From Holophagaceae bacterium UBA1801 (GTDB taxonomy: Bacteria; Acidobacteriota; Holophagae; Holophagales; Holophagaceae): DNA of 50,161 bases. The notes below the pieces were generated by a model, which saw nothing but the letters and a program-made list of their open reading frames with translations, was not told the DNA's origin and did not search any database. Both the position numbers and the translations under genes were made by a program. The DNA lies in assembly GCA_002319925.1 (NCBI GenBank), contig DCFP01000072.1:3380-53540 (forward strand). Reading direction: 5' to 3'. Below, one piece after another: positions 24,429 to 32,838 of this stretch (positions are counted from its first letter, which is position 1; each line of letters opens with the position of its first letter).

Positions 24429-27400
24429 ATGACGCTTCCCTCCCTCGACTTCCGCGATCCCCTGCTGGCATCCAGCATCGCGGAGCATTCCCTGGTGATT
24501 TCCGCCAGTGCGGGTTCCGGCAAGACCTTCGCGCTGGTGACGCTGGTGCTGGGTTTCCTGGGACGGGGTGGACGGGCCTTCCAGGTCGTCGCCACGACCT
24601 TCGGCCGGGAAGCGGCGTCGGATCTGCGTTCCCGCATTCTCCAGCCCCTCGATCAATTGGCCGGCTGGAAGGCGGAGGAATGGGAGTTTGCTCTGAAGGC
24701 CCTGGATAGGGGCTTTGATGCATGGGATGCATGGCTCGCTTCGCGGGATCCGGCCGTTCGCCCCGAGATCGGCGCCGCCGCGAGGCAGTGGTTGGCGAAC
24801 CGGGAAAAGCCAGCCTGGACGCAATCCGCCGTCAAAGCACGCGCCCATTGGATCCAGGCGCGACGCGAGGCCGAGCTGCTCCAGGCCACCACGGTGCACG
24901 CCATGGCCCAGGCCGTGCTCCGGAAGCGGGGAACGAGCGGCGAGGCCCTGCTGGAAGCGGATGACCCGGTACTCGTGAGGCTGCTGAGAACGGCCGGGCG
25001 TGAGGTTCTACGGCTCGACGATGCTCATCCGGATACGCCCGCCGCCCGCCGGCTTTGGGCCTGGTGCGAAGGCTTCGAGGAGGATCGGGATCGCTGGAAC
25101 CTCCTGGCGGCGGCCTTTGACGCCCACCTGGATGCCCTGGGTACCTGGCGCGATTCCGTCGATGCCGCGGTTCCGCGGGAGCGATTCCTGCGTGAAGCCC
25201 GGAAACTCCTGGAGGCCTACGCTGCCTTTGCGGCGGAACCCATGCAGGCGGCCACCTTCACCAAGCAAGGCAAACCCGCCGCCAATTTCGTCAAGTATGG
25301 CTTGCCGAAATTTGAGGCAGAGCCGGTTCCCGCGGACGACGTTGCGCGTCTCATGGAGGCCCTGGAGCGCCTGGCCACGCGGTTCCTGAAGGACGACGGC
25401 GAGCCGCCCAACTACTACTCGGATTCCTTTGTCGCGGTGCTGGAACCCCTCGGCAACGAGCTGACCGAGCACTTCGAGGGCTGGATGACCCTGCTGCTGG
25501 AGCGCGTCTTCCAGCGGTTCCGCAACCTGAAGACCCAGCGTGGCTTCCACAGCTACGGCGATCTCGTGCGCGAGGCCTGGGACGCCCTCCGGGCCGCCCC
25601 GGAAGCAGAGCCTCCGGCACTGCTGCTGGTGGACGAGTACCAGGACATCAACCCCGTGCAGGAAGCCTTTCTGGAAGCCCTCCGAGCCCGCCGCACGATC
25701 CTGGTGGGGGATCCCAAACAGGCCATCTACGGCTTCCGTGGCGGCGCGCCGGAACTGCTGCGCGCCAAGCTGCAACGGTCTTCCCACGCCTTCCGCCTGC
25801 CCGTGAACCACCGCTCCAGCGCCCCCATCGTGGAGCTGGCCAACGCCTTCGTCCGCGAGGTGGTGCCGGGTCTTGATGCGGCTTCCGCGGATACCGACGG
25901 CCTCCAGGAGCACTGCGGCCAGGGCGCCAGAGAAAGGCTCGTGGCGCTGGCCGCGGTCCCATCGGACAAGACCCGCGGCAGCGATCTGCAGTCCGCTGCG
26001 CCCTGGGTGGCCGCTCTGGCCAAGAATGAAGGGTGGTCGACCGCGGGGTTCGCGGAACGGGATGGTCGCCGTCGTCGCGCCTTGCTGTTGCCGCGACGCA
26101 CCGGTCTGCCGGGACTTAGGCGAATGCTGCAGGCCCACCACGTGGAGCCCCTGGTGCAGAGCCGGGAGGGCTTCTGGGACAGCCCCGGAGTCCGCTTGAT
26201 GATGGCCCTGCTGGAAACGGCGGCGAGACCCGAGGCGGAGGCCGCGCGGATGGCGGTGCTGCGCCTGGGCGCCACCAATGCCGAGCTGAAGGCGCATGCA
26301 AACGGAGAATCCACTGCCCGCATGGAGGCGGGGCTGGGCTGGCTCAGGCAGTTGGCTTCGCAAACCACCCAGGGCCTCGTGGCGGAGGCCCTCGCACGGC
26401 CCGGGTTGCTCGAATTCCTCTCGGCCACATCGGTGCACGGGCTCCTGGAACCCGCGCGGGCCCGGCGCAATCTCGAGCGGTTCCTCGGCTGGATCCCAGC
26501 CCTGCCTGAAGCACCAGCCTTGGCCTGGGCGGAGCTGGACCGCCTGCGCTCCTTCTCGGATCCCGGGGACGCTCCTGCGGAGGATGCGAGCGCCGACCTG
26601 GTGGTGCAAACCATCCATGGTGCCAAGGGCCTGGAGTACGACGACGTGATCCTTCCGCTGCTGGCCAACGATGTGAAGGGGGTCCGCAAGGGCACCATCC
26701 GCCAGCGTTCCAAGCTGCCTGGGCCGCTCTGGATGGGCTGGAAGCTGGGTCATGCGCGAGGGCCCGCGCTCAAGGAACTGCAGGGCGAGGAAAGCCGCCG
26801 CGTCTTCCGCGAAGGTCTGAACCTGCTCTACGTGGGACTGACCCGCGCCAAGGGGCGCATGGCGCTGCTGCAGCAATGGCCGCTATCGAAGGATGGAATT
26901 CCGGGGCCGCCGCCCAGCGGCAGCCAGCGCAGGGCCGAAGGCAAGGGCGTGCAGTGGCATCACCTGGGCAGCGACCTGGTCTCTGCCTGCCCCGATCTGC
27001 CTCGGCTCACGGAAATCCCCGCCGTCACTGCAATGGCGGAGATACCCCGCGAGGTCCTGATGCCTCCCGCGAGCGGACGGGAAGCGGTTTCCCTTCCGGC
27101 GCAGGAACCGGAGTCGGCGGGTGATCGCGTGCGGAAGGGCATCCAGATCCATGCGCTGCTGCGGGAAGTGCTGGTGCGCGAGACCATCGATCCCGAAGCA
27201 GCCCGCGCGTATCTGGCGAGGCATCCCTTGACCCAGCGCTGGGCTGGCGCAGCGGGACTCGTGGATGCCGTGCTGCAGGAAATGGGGAACCGGCACTGGC
27301 GTCATCTGCCCCGGCGGACGGAATTCGAATTGCCCGGATCGGGGCAGCGTGGCGGGGCTGGCCGCGCCGATCTGGTGATCTGGGAATCGGATCGTTCCCA

Positions 27401-27587
27401 GCCCGAATGCATCCACCTCGTGGATTTCAAGCTCGCGATGGACTTCACACCCGAAGTTTTGGAACTCCATTGTGCGCAATTGATGGGTTACCGCGAAGCC
27501 CTGGCGGAGCAGCATCCCGGCGCGCGAATCGAGGCCTGGGTCGTGGCTCTGGAAGGCAAGTCGTGGGTGAAGGTTTCTCCGGAATGA
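24429..27587 (+). CDS. addA: AddA-like UvrD-family helicase/nuclease
   Basis: 1052 residues. ATG 24429 is chosen because the longer frame upstream runs through the palindrome. Helicase motifs run in order: SASAGSGKTFALV (I), VVATTFGREAASDLRSR (Ia), LLVDEYQDINPVQEAFLEAL (II), VGDPKQAIYGFRGG (III), LPVNHRSS (IV), QTIHGAKGLEYDDVILPLL (V) and LLYVGLTRAKGRMALL (VI). The C-terminus carries a RecB-type nuclease core with GRADLVIWES and LVDFKLAMDF. Both AddA and AddB here keep nuclease cores, the two-nuclease arrangement of AddAB rather than RecBCD. Confidence 0.88.
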   Translation: MTLPSLDFRDPLLASSIAEHSLVISASAGSGKTFALVTLVLGFLGRGGRAFQVVATTFGREAASDLRSRILQPLDQLAGWKAEEWEFALKALDRGFDAWDAWLASRDPAVRPEIGAAARQWLANREKPAWTQSAVKARAHWIQARREAELLQATTVHAMAQAVLRKRGTSGEALLEADDPVLVRLLRTAGREVLRLDDAHPDTPAARRLWAWCEGFEEDRDRWNLLAAAFDAHLDALGTWRDSVDAAVPRERFLREARKLLEAYAAFAAEPMQAATFTKQGKPAANFVKYGLPKFEAEPVPADDVARLMEALERLATRFLKDDGEPPNYYSDSFVAVLEPLGNELTEHFEGWMTLLLERVFQRFRNLKTQRGFHSYGDLVREAWDALRAAPEAEPPALLLVDEYQDINPVQEAFLEALRARRTILVGDPKQAIYGFRGGAPELLRAKLQRSSHAFRLPVNHRSSAPIVELANAFVREVVPGLDAASADTDGLQEHCGQGARERLVALAAVPSDKTRGSDLQSAAPWVAALAKNEGWSTAGFAERDGRRRRALLLPRRTGLPGLRRMLQAHHVEPLVQSREGFWDSPGVRLMMALLETAARPEAEAARMAVLRLGATNAELKAHANGESTARMEAGLGWLRQLASQTTQGLVAEALARPGLLEFLSATSVHGLLEPARARRNLERFLGWIPALPEAPALAWAELDRLRSFSDPGDAPAEDASADLVVQTIHGAKGLEYDDVILPLLANDVKGVRKGTIRQRSKLPGPLWMGWKLGHARGPALKELQGEESRRVFREGLNLLYVGLTRAKGRMALLQQWPLSKDGIPGPPPSGSQRRAEGKGVQWHHLGSDLVSACPDLPRLTEIPAVTAMAEIPREVLMPPASGREAVSLPAQEPESAGDRVRKGIQIHALLREVLVRETIDPEAARAYLARHPLTQRWAGAAGLVDAVLQEMGNRHWRHLPRRTEFELPGSGQRGGAGRADLVIWESDRSQPECIHLVDFKLAMDFTPEVLELHCAQLMGYREALAEQHPGARIEAWVVALEGKSWVKVSPE

Positions 27588-27678
27588 ATGAATTTGCCCC
27601 AGTGGCTGCATGTCACTTTTTTCTCACGACAGGGGCCTCCGCACCCTTTAAGCTCCCAGATATTCCGTGAGTGTCGCC

Positions 27679-28185
27679 ATGTCTCTTTTCGAAACTGACC
27701 GCTTGACCATCCGGCCCCTGTCGCTGCAGGACGCGCCCTTCATCCTCGAGCTCCTCAACGAGCCGTCCTTCATCCAGAACATCGCGGACAAGGGAGTGCG
27801 CGACCTCGACGGTGCGAGGAACTACCTCGCCACAGGCCCCATGGCCAGCTACGAGCGCTTCGGTTTCGGGCTGTGGCTGGTGGAGCGCAGGTTGGATGGC
27901 GAGCCTCTGGGCATCTGTGGGCTGATCCAGCGGGAAGGCCTGCAGGATCCCGATATCGGCTTCGCCTTCCTGGAACGCCACTGGTCGAAGGGCTACGCCG
28001 TGGAGGCCGCCAAGGCCACGCTGGAGTACGGATTCGAGAAACTCGGCATGAAGCGGATCGTGGCCATCACCGCGCTGCACAACCAGGCCTCAGGCAAGGT
28101 GCTGGAGCGCATCGGCCTGCGTTTCGAGGGCCTGATCAGCCTGCCGCAGTACGGCGGGCAGAACAAGCTCTACGGCCTCGGTTGA
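27679..28185 (+). CDS. GNAT acetyltransferase (RimJ/RimL type)
   Basis: 168 residues from ATG 27679; GTG 27667 is an alternative and neither has a clear ribosome binding site. The pattern FETDRLTIRPLSLQDAPFIL at the start, PDIGFAFLERHWSKGYAVEA in the middle (acetyl-CoA binding) and NQASGKVLERIGLRFEG near the end is typical of RimJ/RimL-like N-acetyltransferases. It may acetylate a protein N-terminus or small amine. The neighbours give no hint of the substrate. Confidence 0.8.
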   Translation: MSLFETDRLTIRPLSLQDAPFILELLNEPSFIQNIADKGVRDLDGARNYLATGPMASYERFGFGLWLVERRLDGEPLGICGLIQREGLQDPDIGFAFLERHWSKGYAVEAAKATLEYGFEKLGMKRIVAITALHNQASGKVLERIGLRFEGLISLPQYGGQNKLYGLG

Positions 28186-28245
28186 TCTGCACGCTCGTGG
28201 TTTAATGCCTCCATACCTTGAAGGGAAACGGAAATCGGAGGCAGC

Positions 28246-29172
28246 ATGATCGAACTCCCGGATGGTTCCGGGTCAGGTGCGTCTGGGCTGAATCCCTACG
28301 CAGCGCCGAAGGCAGATCTTGAACTCGCGCAGGAGGCGGGTGAATACGAGTTCGAATACGGGGGACGGCTTGCCCGGCTGTTGGCCAGGATCATCGATGG
28401 AATCATCTGCGGGATACCCTTCGGTTTGATTCGCTACTTTCTCTTGCCGGACCGCTCGACCGACCTCTTTCGGCAGAATCGCCTGCTCTATGCCTTGATC
28501 GTGGGTGGCGCGAGTTTTCTTGTGTGGGAGCTGATCTACTTCCTCGTGAACTTTCATTGGCTGAAGCGGGATGGGCAGACTTTGGGAAAGGGTATTTGCG
28601 GAATCAAGATCGTCCGTGAGGACGGATCACCCGCCAACCTGATGGATGTTTACGTCAAACGCGAACTGCCTAAGTCCTTCATCGGGCAGATCCCGGTCAT
28701 CAACTTCGCGGTCATCGTTGACGCCTTGTTTGTTTTTTCAAGCGAACGCCGTACCCTTCACGATCTCCTGGCCGGGACCATCGTCGTGGACATCGGCTCC
28801 TGGCGGATCAAGCGGAAGGAATTGAAAAACCTGGGGAACATTCCTTCGATCAAGCGCCTGTGTCCCTATTGTGCGGAGCGCTACTCCGAAGGCGCGCTGG
28901 TCTGCCCCTCCTGCGAGCGCGACCTGGCGGTGAAACTTTCACCGGAAGCCATGAACACGTTCCTGAGCAACCCGGAACGGTTGCGGAAAGCAAACCGGCT
29001 CTTTGCCTGGGGGGACTACAAGGAAGCCCTGGAATTGTACGAACGGGTCGTGAAGGAAGATCCGGATTGTCTGGATGCCTGGTTGTGTCTCCTCACCTCC
29101 GTGGGCGTCAGGGACGAGCTCAAGCAACAGGCCCGGAAGAATGTGCAGCGGATCCGTTCCGCGCAGGGTTGA
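28246..29172 (+). CDS. RDD-family membrane protein with zinc ribbon and TPR-like tail
   Basis: 308 residues, with GGAGGC before the ATG. A short soluble start contains NPYAAPKADLE, common in RDD proteins. The RDD domain follows: RLLARIIDGIICG (first helix, about 44-66), a second helix around 80-101, TLGKGICGIKIVREDG, and RRTLHDLLAGTIVV. After the membrane part comes a zinc ribbon (C206, C209, C220, C223; CPYC...CPSC) and a tail with ALELYERVVKEDPDCLDAWL, like a single TPR repeat. RDD proteins are sometimes transporters; the domain combination suggests a membrane anchor for protein contacts. Function unknown. Confidence 0.7.
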   Translation: MIELPDGSGSGASGLNPYAAPKADLELAQEAGEYEFEYGGRLARLLARIIDGIICGIPFGLIRYFLLPDRSTDLFRQNRLLYALIVGGASFLVWELIYFLVNFHWLKRDGQTLGKGICGIKIVREDGSPANLMDVYVKRELPKSFIGQIPVINFAVIVDALFVFSSERRTLHDLLAGTIVVDIGSWRIKRKELKNLGNIPSIKRLCPYCAERYSEGALVCPSCERDLAVKLSPEAMNTFLSNPERLRKANRLFAWGDYKEALELYERVVKEDPDCLDAWLCLLTSVGVRDELKQQARKNVQRIRSAQG

Positions 29173-29278
29173 TGCCGCCGTTGCAGCCGGATCATGATGA
29201 TGCTCGAGAGGGAATGTCCCGATTCCAGCAACCTCGTTACCATGACCCTTCGCCGCTACCCGCGTTCCTGAGATCCCC

Positions 29279-29944
29279 ATGCGCCTGCCCCATCTTCCCT
29301 TCGTGAAAGTCTGCTGCATCTCGAGCCTGGAGGAGGCCCGGATGGCCATGGCCGGTGGCGCATCGGCCCTGGGCCTGGTCTCCGAGATGCCCAGCGGTCC
29401 CGGCGTGATTTCCGATGAGCTCATCGCGGAGATCGCGGCCCAGGTACCGCCGCCCATAGCCACGTTCCTGCTCACCTGCCGCCAGGACGCTGATGCCATC
29501 ATCGAGCAGCACCGCTTCTGCCGCACGAACACGATCCAGCTGGTGGACTTCGTGGCGGTGAAGGATCTCCAGAAGCTCCGCGCCGCATTGCCGGGCATTC
29601 GCTTGGTGCAGGTGATCCACGTGTCCGGACCCGAATCCGTGAAGGAGGCTGTCTTTGTCGCTCCCTTCGTGGATGCGCTGCTGCTGGACTCCGGCAATCA
29701 GAAGCTGCCTGTGAAGGAGCTGGGCGGCACTGGCCGGACCCACGACTGGAGCCTCAGCCGCCAGATTCGCGAGAACGCGGAACGGCCGGTTTTTCTGGCG
29801 GGTGGTCTGAATCCAGACAATATCCAGGATGCCGTGCGCACGGTCCGGCCCTTCGGCCTCGATCTGTGCAGTGGCGTGCGGACCCAAGGGAAGCTGGATG
29901 CGGGCAAGCTCGAGGGCTTCTTCCAGGCCCTGGCCCAGGCCTGA
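29279..29944 (+). CDS. trpF: Phosphoribosylanthranilate isomerase-like protein (TrpF family)
   Basis: 221 residues of TIM-barrel type. The N-terminal motif is FVKVCCISSLEEA, where the usual enzyme has KICGIT; the catalytic cysteine is kept but the glycine is replaced by a second cysteine. The catalytic aspartate is in ALLLDSG. The phosphate-binding end is LGGTGRTHDWSL and FLAGGLNPDNI...FGLDLCSGVR. In tryptophan synthesis it would open PRA to CdRP. No other trp gene is near. It could be a genuine orphan trpF or a paralogue; the family is certain. Confidence 0.75.
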   Translation: MRLPHLPFVKVCCISSLEEARMAMAGGASALGLVSEMPSGPGVISDELIAEIAAQVPPPIATFLLTCRQDADAIIEQHRFCRTNTIQLVDFVAVKDLQKLRAALPGIRLVQVIHVSGPESVKEAVFVAPFVDALLLDSGNQKLPVKELGGTGRTHDWSLSRQIRENAERPVFLAGGLNPDNIQDAVRTVRPFGLDLCSGVRTQGKLDAGKLEGFFQALAQA

Positions 29945-30075
29945 TCCGTTCAGCGGCGCCCATCGTCCGCTGGGAGGCAGCGGATGGAAAATCATGGATT
30001 CCGCCGGAGATCCGGGTACTACTTCAGGTGGATTCATCAGGCGTTCCATCGGGAGCGCGCACCAGCGGAGCAGTC

Positions 30076-30525
30076 ATGGAAAAGAACACCCTCGAAAGCG
30101 TCATGGATCGCCTCAATGAACTGATCCGCCAGCGCGAGCGCTTCCAGGCGAAGTACGGTGCCCGAGCCACGATGTTCCTGGGCGGCCTGCCTTCTCTGTT
30201 CCGCCTTTTCTACCGCTTGAATTTCGATCTCGGTGTTTCCGCCGAGCATCGTCGCAAGGCTGCCTCCATCGCGGTCTACATCGCGGAGTCCCACGACTTT
30301 TGCGGGGAGTCGAACCTGGGCGTGGAAGGCCTCATCGACGACCTCTGGCTGGCCTACGCGGGTTTGGCGCAACTGCTGAAGGCTTTGCCTGCGGAAGCGC
30401 TCCAGCGCCACTGGCTCTCCTCGATTCCCTTCGACTCCGTGTGCGCAATGTCCGGGCAGACGGAGGAGCTGGAACCCCACGTGCCCTCCCGTGTGATCGG
30501 CCTTCTGAAATCCTTCATCGATTGA
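30076..30525 (+). CDS. Small helical protein, DUF1232/YkvA-like
   Basis: 149 residues; the ATG follows GGAGCAGTC. It begins with a charged helix (LESVMDRLNELIRQRERFQ) and has a central stretch GVEGLIDDLWLAYAGLAQLL, which recalls the DDL...L helix of YkvA/DUF1232 proteins. No catalytic motif or signal is visible. It ends close to the convergent acyltransferase gene. Function unknown. Confidence 0.5.
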   Translation: MEKNTLESVMDRLNELIRQRERFQAKYGARATMFLGGLPSLFRLFYRLNFDLGVSAEHRRKAASIAVYIAESHDFCGESNLGVEGLIDDLWLAYAGLAQLLKALPAEALQRHWLSSIPFDSVCAMSGQTEELEPHVPSRVIGLLKSFID

Positions 30526-30576
30526 TGATGCAAGCGATCCTGTGAAACCCGCCAGCGGCGCGGATCTATCTGCCCA

Positions 30577-31512
30577 TCAGTTTTCCCACAAATTGTAAAA
30601 ATTGAAGTACTGCCAGGGATACTGCTGCACAAACTGCTCGAGGCAATCAGCGAATTGCTGCGCATAGGGTGCATAGCTACCGGGATTGCGGCCCAGTTCC
30701 GGCGGCACCTCAATGACCTTTGCCAACCTCAATTTATAAGTCCGGGAACTGATGCGGGAAGCCATCATCACGGCAATGGGGACTTTGGTGGCTGAGGCAA
30801 GCAGATAGGGGGAAAGGGGCAGGGAAATCTCGTCACCAAGGAATGTGGCTTTGACGGTATTCTGCTCATTGCCGAATACGCGATCACCCATCAGACCTAC
30901 AATCTCGCCGCGACGGAGCGTTTGCATCATTTCGACCACGCTCGTCAATCCGGTTCTTGGATCGATGACCCGAATGCCGTAACGGCTGAGGAGATCCTGA
31001 ACCCTTGGGTCCGGGATCATGACAATGGATACGGTTTTTTTCAGGTGCTTCAGCGCAGACAAGCCGACCTGCCAGCATCCCACGTGGGCATTGACGAGTA
31101 CGATGCCGCGGGGTGGTTCACAAAATTCATAAATCTGTTCTGCATCCGGGCAGACGGCGGTCAGTGAACCTTCACCCAGGACGTTGTAGGCCAGCAGGTC
31201 CACCAGTGTCATGCCGAATTCGGAAACCAGGCGGCAGGACCGGATGAATCGGCGGACCCAGCTTTGGTCATCCGGGAACCGTCGCCTGAGGTAGTAACCG
31301 GTGCGAGAGCGGAGGGAGGGATAGAAAAGCACGTACCAGAACGACACTATCCACGTGATGCAGTAGGTGGATCTCTTGCCAAGGGCCGTCAGCAGGATCC
31401 GGACAAAGGTTCGCTCCCAGCGCGGCCCCATGTTCTGTTCGGACCATTTGGTTGGAGGAACAGGAGTCGTGCTTCGAGTGGCGGATGGATTCTCTTGTTT
31501 TTCTGCATCCAT
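30577..31512 (-). CDS. LpxL/HtrB-like acyltransferase
   Basis: 311 residues; ATG 31512 is preferred to a TTG four codons upstream, and no strong ribosome binding site is visible. One hydrophobic segment near the N-terminus (YCITWIVSFWYVLFYPSL) anchors it to the inner membrane. The family order is RGIVLVNAHVGCWQVGL (catalytic-His region), IPDPRVQDLL, RRGEIVGLMGDR, and a late VPIAVMMASR. LpxL enzymes carry HX4(D/E); here the acid is glutamine (HVGCWQ). It diverges from two ketosynthase genes, as in clusters that load polyene or unusual acyl chains onto lipids. It may be a specialised acyltransferase and not the housekeeping lipid A enzyme. Confidence 0.72.
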   Translation of the reverse strand: MDAEKQENPSATRSTTPVPPTKWSEQNMGPRWERTFVRILLTALGKRSTYCITWIVSFWYVLFYPSLRSRTGYYLRRRFPDDQSWVRRFIRSCRLVSEFGMTLVDLLAYNVLGEGSLTAVCPDAEQIYEFCEPPRGIVLVNAHVGCWQVGLSALKHLKKTVSIVMIPDPRVQDLLSRYGIRVIDPRTGLTSVVEMMQTLRRGEIVGLMGDRVFGNEQNTVKATFLGDEISLPLSPYLLASATKVPIAVMMASRISSRTYKLRLAKVIEVPPELGRNPGSYAPYAQQFADCLEQFVQQYPWQYFNFYNLWEN

Positions 31513-31614
31513 GTTGCGGCACAACGTTCAATTTAGGATCGACAGGATTCGGGAAAGCAGCCCAGCCTGTCAACCTCCGTTCCCAACTGCAGCAGTTGCA
31601 AATCCCGTCAAAAC

Positions 31615-32838
31615 ATGAAAACTATCCTATCAACGATGAAGGCAGAACGGATTTCTGAACCTCTGGCAATCACTGGAATGGGTTGCATTTCTGCGTTGGG
31701 GCGCGATGTCGCATTTACGCGGGCTTCGCTTTTCTCCGCTGGGCTTGATCCGGTTCCGTGTTCGCGCTTCGTCACGAACCATCCGGAACCCTTCCCTGTC
31801 TTTGAAATACCGGATGCCTGGTTGTCTTGTGACAGCCTGGACGCAAGCAGCAAACGGTGCAGCGCGCTGGCCCGGATGGCGGCATCCGAAGCGATCACCA
31901 TGGGCAAGATCGGAAAGGGGGATCGCGGTCGAATCCGCATTGGTTTGTCCATGGGTACGGTGGCAGGAGATCCCTTTGACGAGCAGGGAATCATCACGGG
32001 CCAGAGGCCCGATTGGGAATCCTTGAATCGATACGTAAGGGGCTGGCCTGCCGTCCAGGTGCATCGAGCGCTGTCCCTGGATGGACCGTATCAGATGGTG
32101 ACCACCGCATGCTCATCCGGAGCGGTTGCGATTGCCCAGGGAGCCGCCTGGGTCCGGGACGGGGTTTGTGATGCGGTCTTGGCGGGAGGAGCCGAAGGGC
32201 TCACTCGCATCTGCTACGACGGCTTCGCGTCACTGATGCTTGCAGACAAGCAGCGATGCAAGCCCTTCGACCGCCATCGCGCCGGGCTCAATCTTGGCGA
32301 GGGCGCCGGATTCCTGCTGCTGGAACATCCTGACTCGGCCAGGAATCGCGATGCGGTCATCCTGGGTTGGCTGCTCGGGGATGGCATCGCATCGGATGCC
32401 TACAATCTAGCCAAGCCGAAGCCCGATGGGACCGCATTGCGCCGGGCCATCTTCGGATCGATGGAACGGTCGGGAGTCAAGTCCGAGGAGATCGGCTTCA
32501 TCAACGCCCATGGCACCGGCACTGCGGACAATGATGCGGTGGAAGCGCGGACGTTTCTGGAGGTCCTGCCTGGTGTGCCATTCGTTTCCACCAAGGCAAT
32601 GACTGGCCATACGCTTGGTGCTGCGGGTGGGATCGAGGCGCTGCTCACCGTCATCAGCCTGATGGAACGTCGCGTGCCTGCCAGCATGGGCTTCAATGAC
32701 CGCTGCCCCGAATGCGGCTGCAGTCCCCTTTCCCGCAGCATGACTCTCGTCAAATCCATTGCGATGTCCACATCGGTGGGTTATGGCGGGAGCAACTGTG
32801 CCCTCATTTTTGCCGGTGCAAGCGGAAGGGTTGCATGA
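31615..32838 (+). CDS. Beta-ketoacyl-ACP synthase (KAS II-like, catalytically complete)
   Basis: 407 residues; a second start at 31636 is possible. The thiolase-fold triad is complete: C166 in TTACSSGAVA, H299 in NAHGTGTADND, and H332 in TKAMTGHTLGAAGG. It should condense malonyl-ACP with an acyl primer. It lies apart from any fab operon and is translationally coupled by an ATGA overlap to a degenerate partner, so it acts in a special lipid or polyketide. The base composition of this stretch looks lower in GC than its surroundings. No acyl carrier protein or ketoreductase is nearby. Confidence 0.82.
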   Translation: MKTILSTMKAERISEPLAITGMGCISALGRDVAFTRASLFSAGLDPVPCSRFVTNHPEPFPVFEIPDAWLSCDSLDASSKRCSALARMAASEAITMGKIGKGDRGRIRIGLSMGTVAGDPFDEQGIITGQRPDWESLNRYVRGWPAVQVHRALSLDGPYQMVTTACSSGAVAIAQGAAWVRDGVCDAVLAGGAEGLTRICYDGFASLMLADKQRCKPFDRHRAGLNLGEGAGFLLLEHPDSARNRDAVILGWLLGDGIASDAYNLAKPKPDGTALRRAIFGSMERSGVKSEEIGFINAHGTGTADNDAVEARTFLEVLPGVPFVSTKAMTGHTLGAAGGIEALLTVISLMERRVPASMGFNDRCPECGCSPLSRSMTLVKSIAMSTSVGYGGSNCALIFAGASGRVA

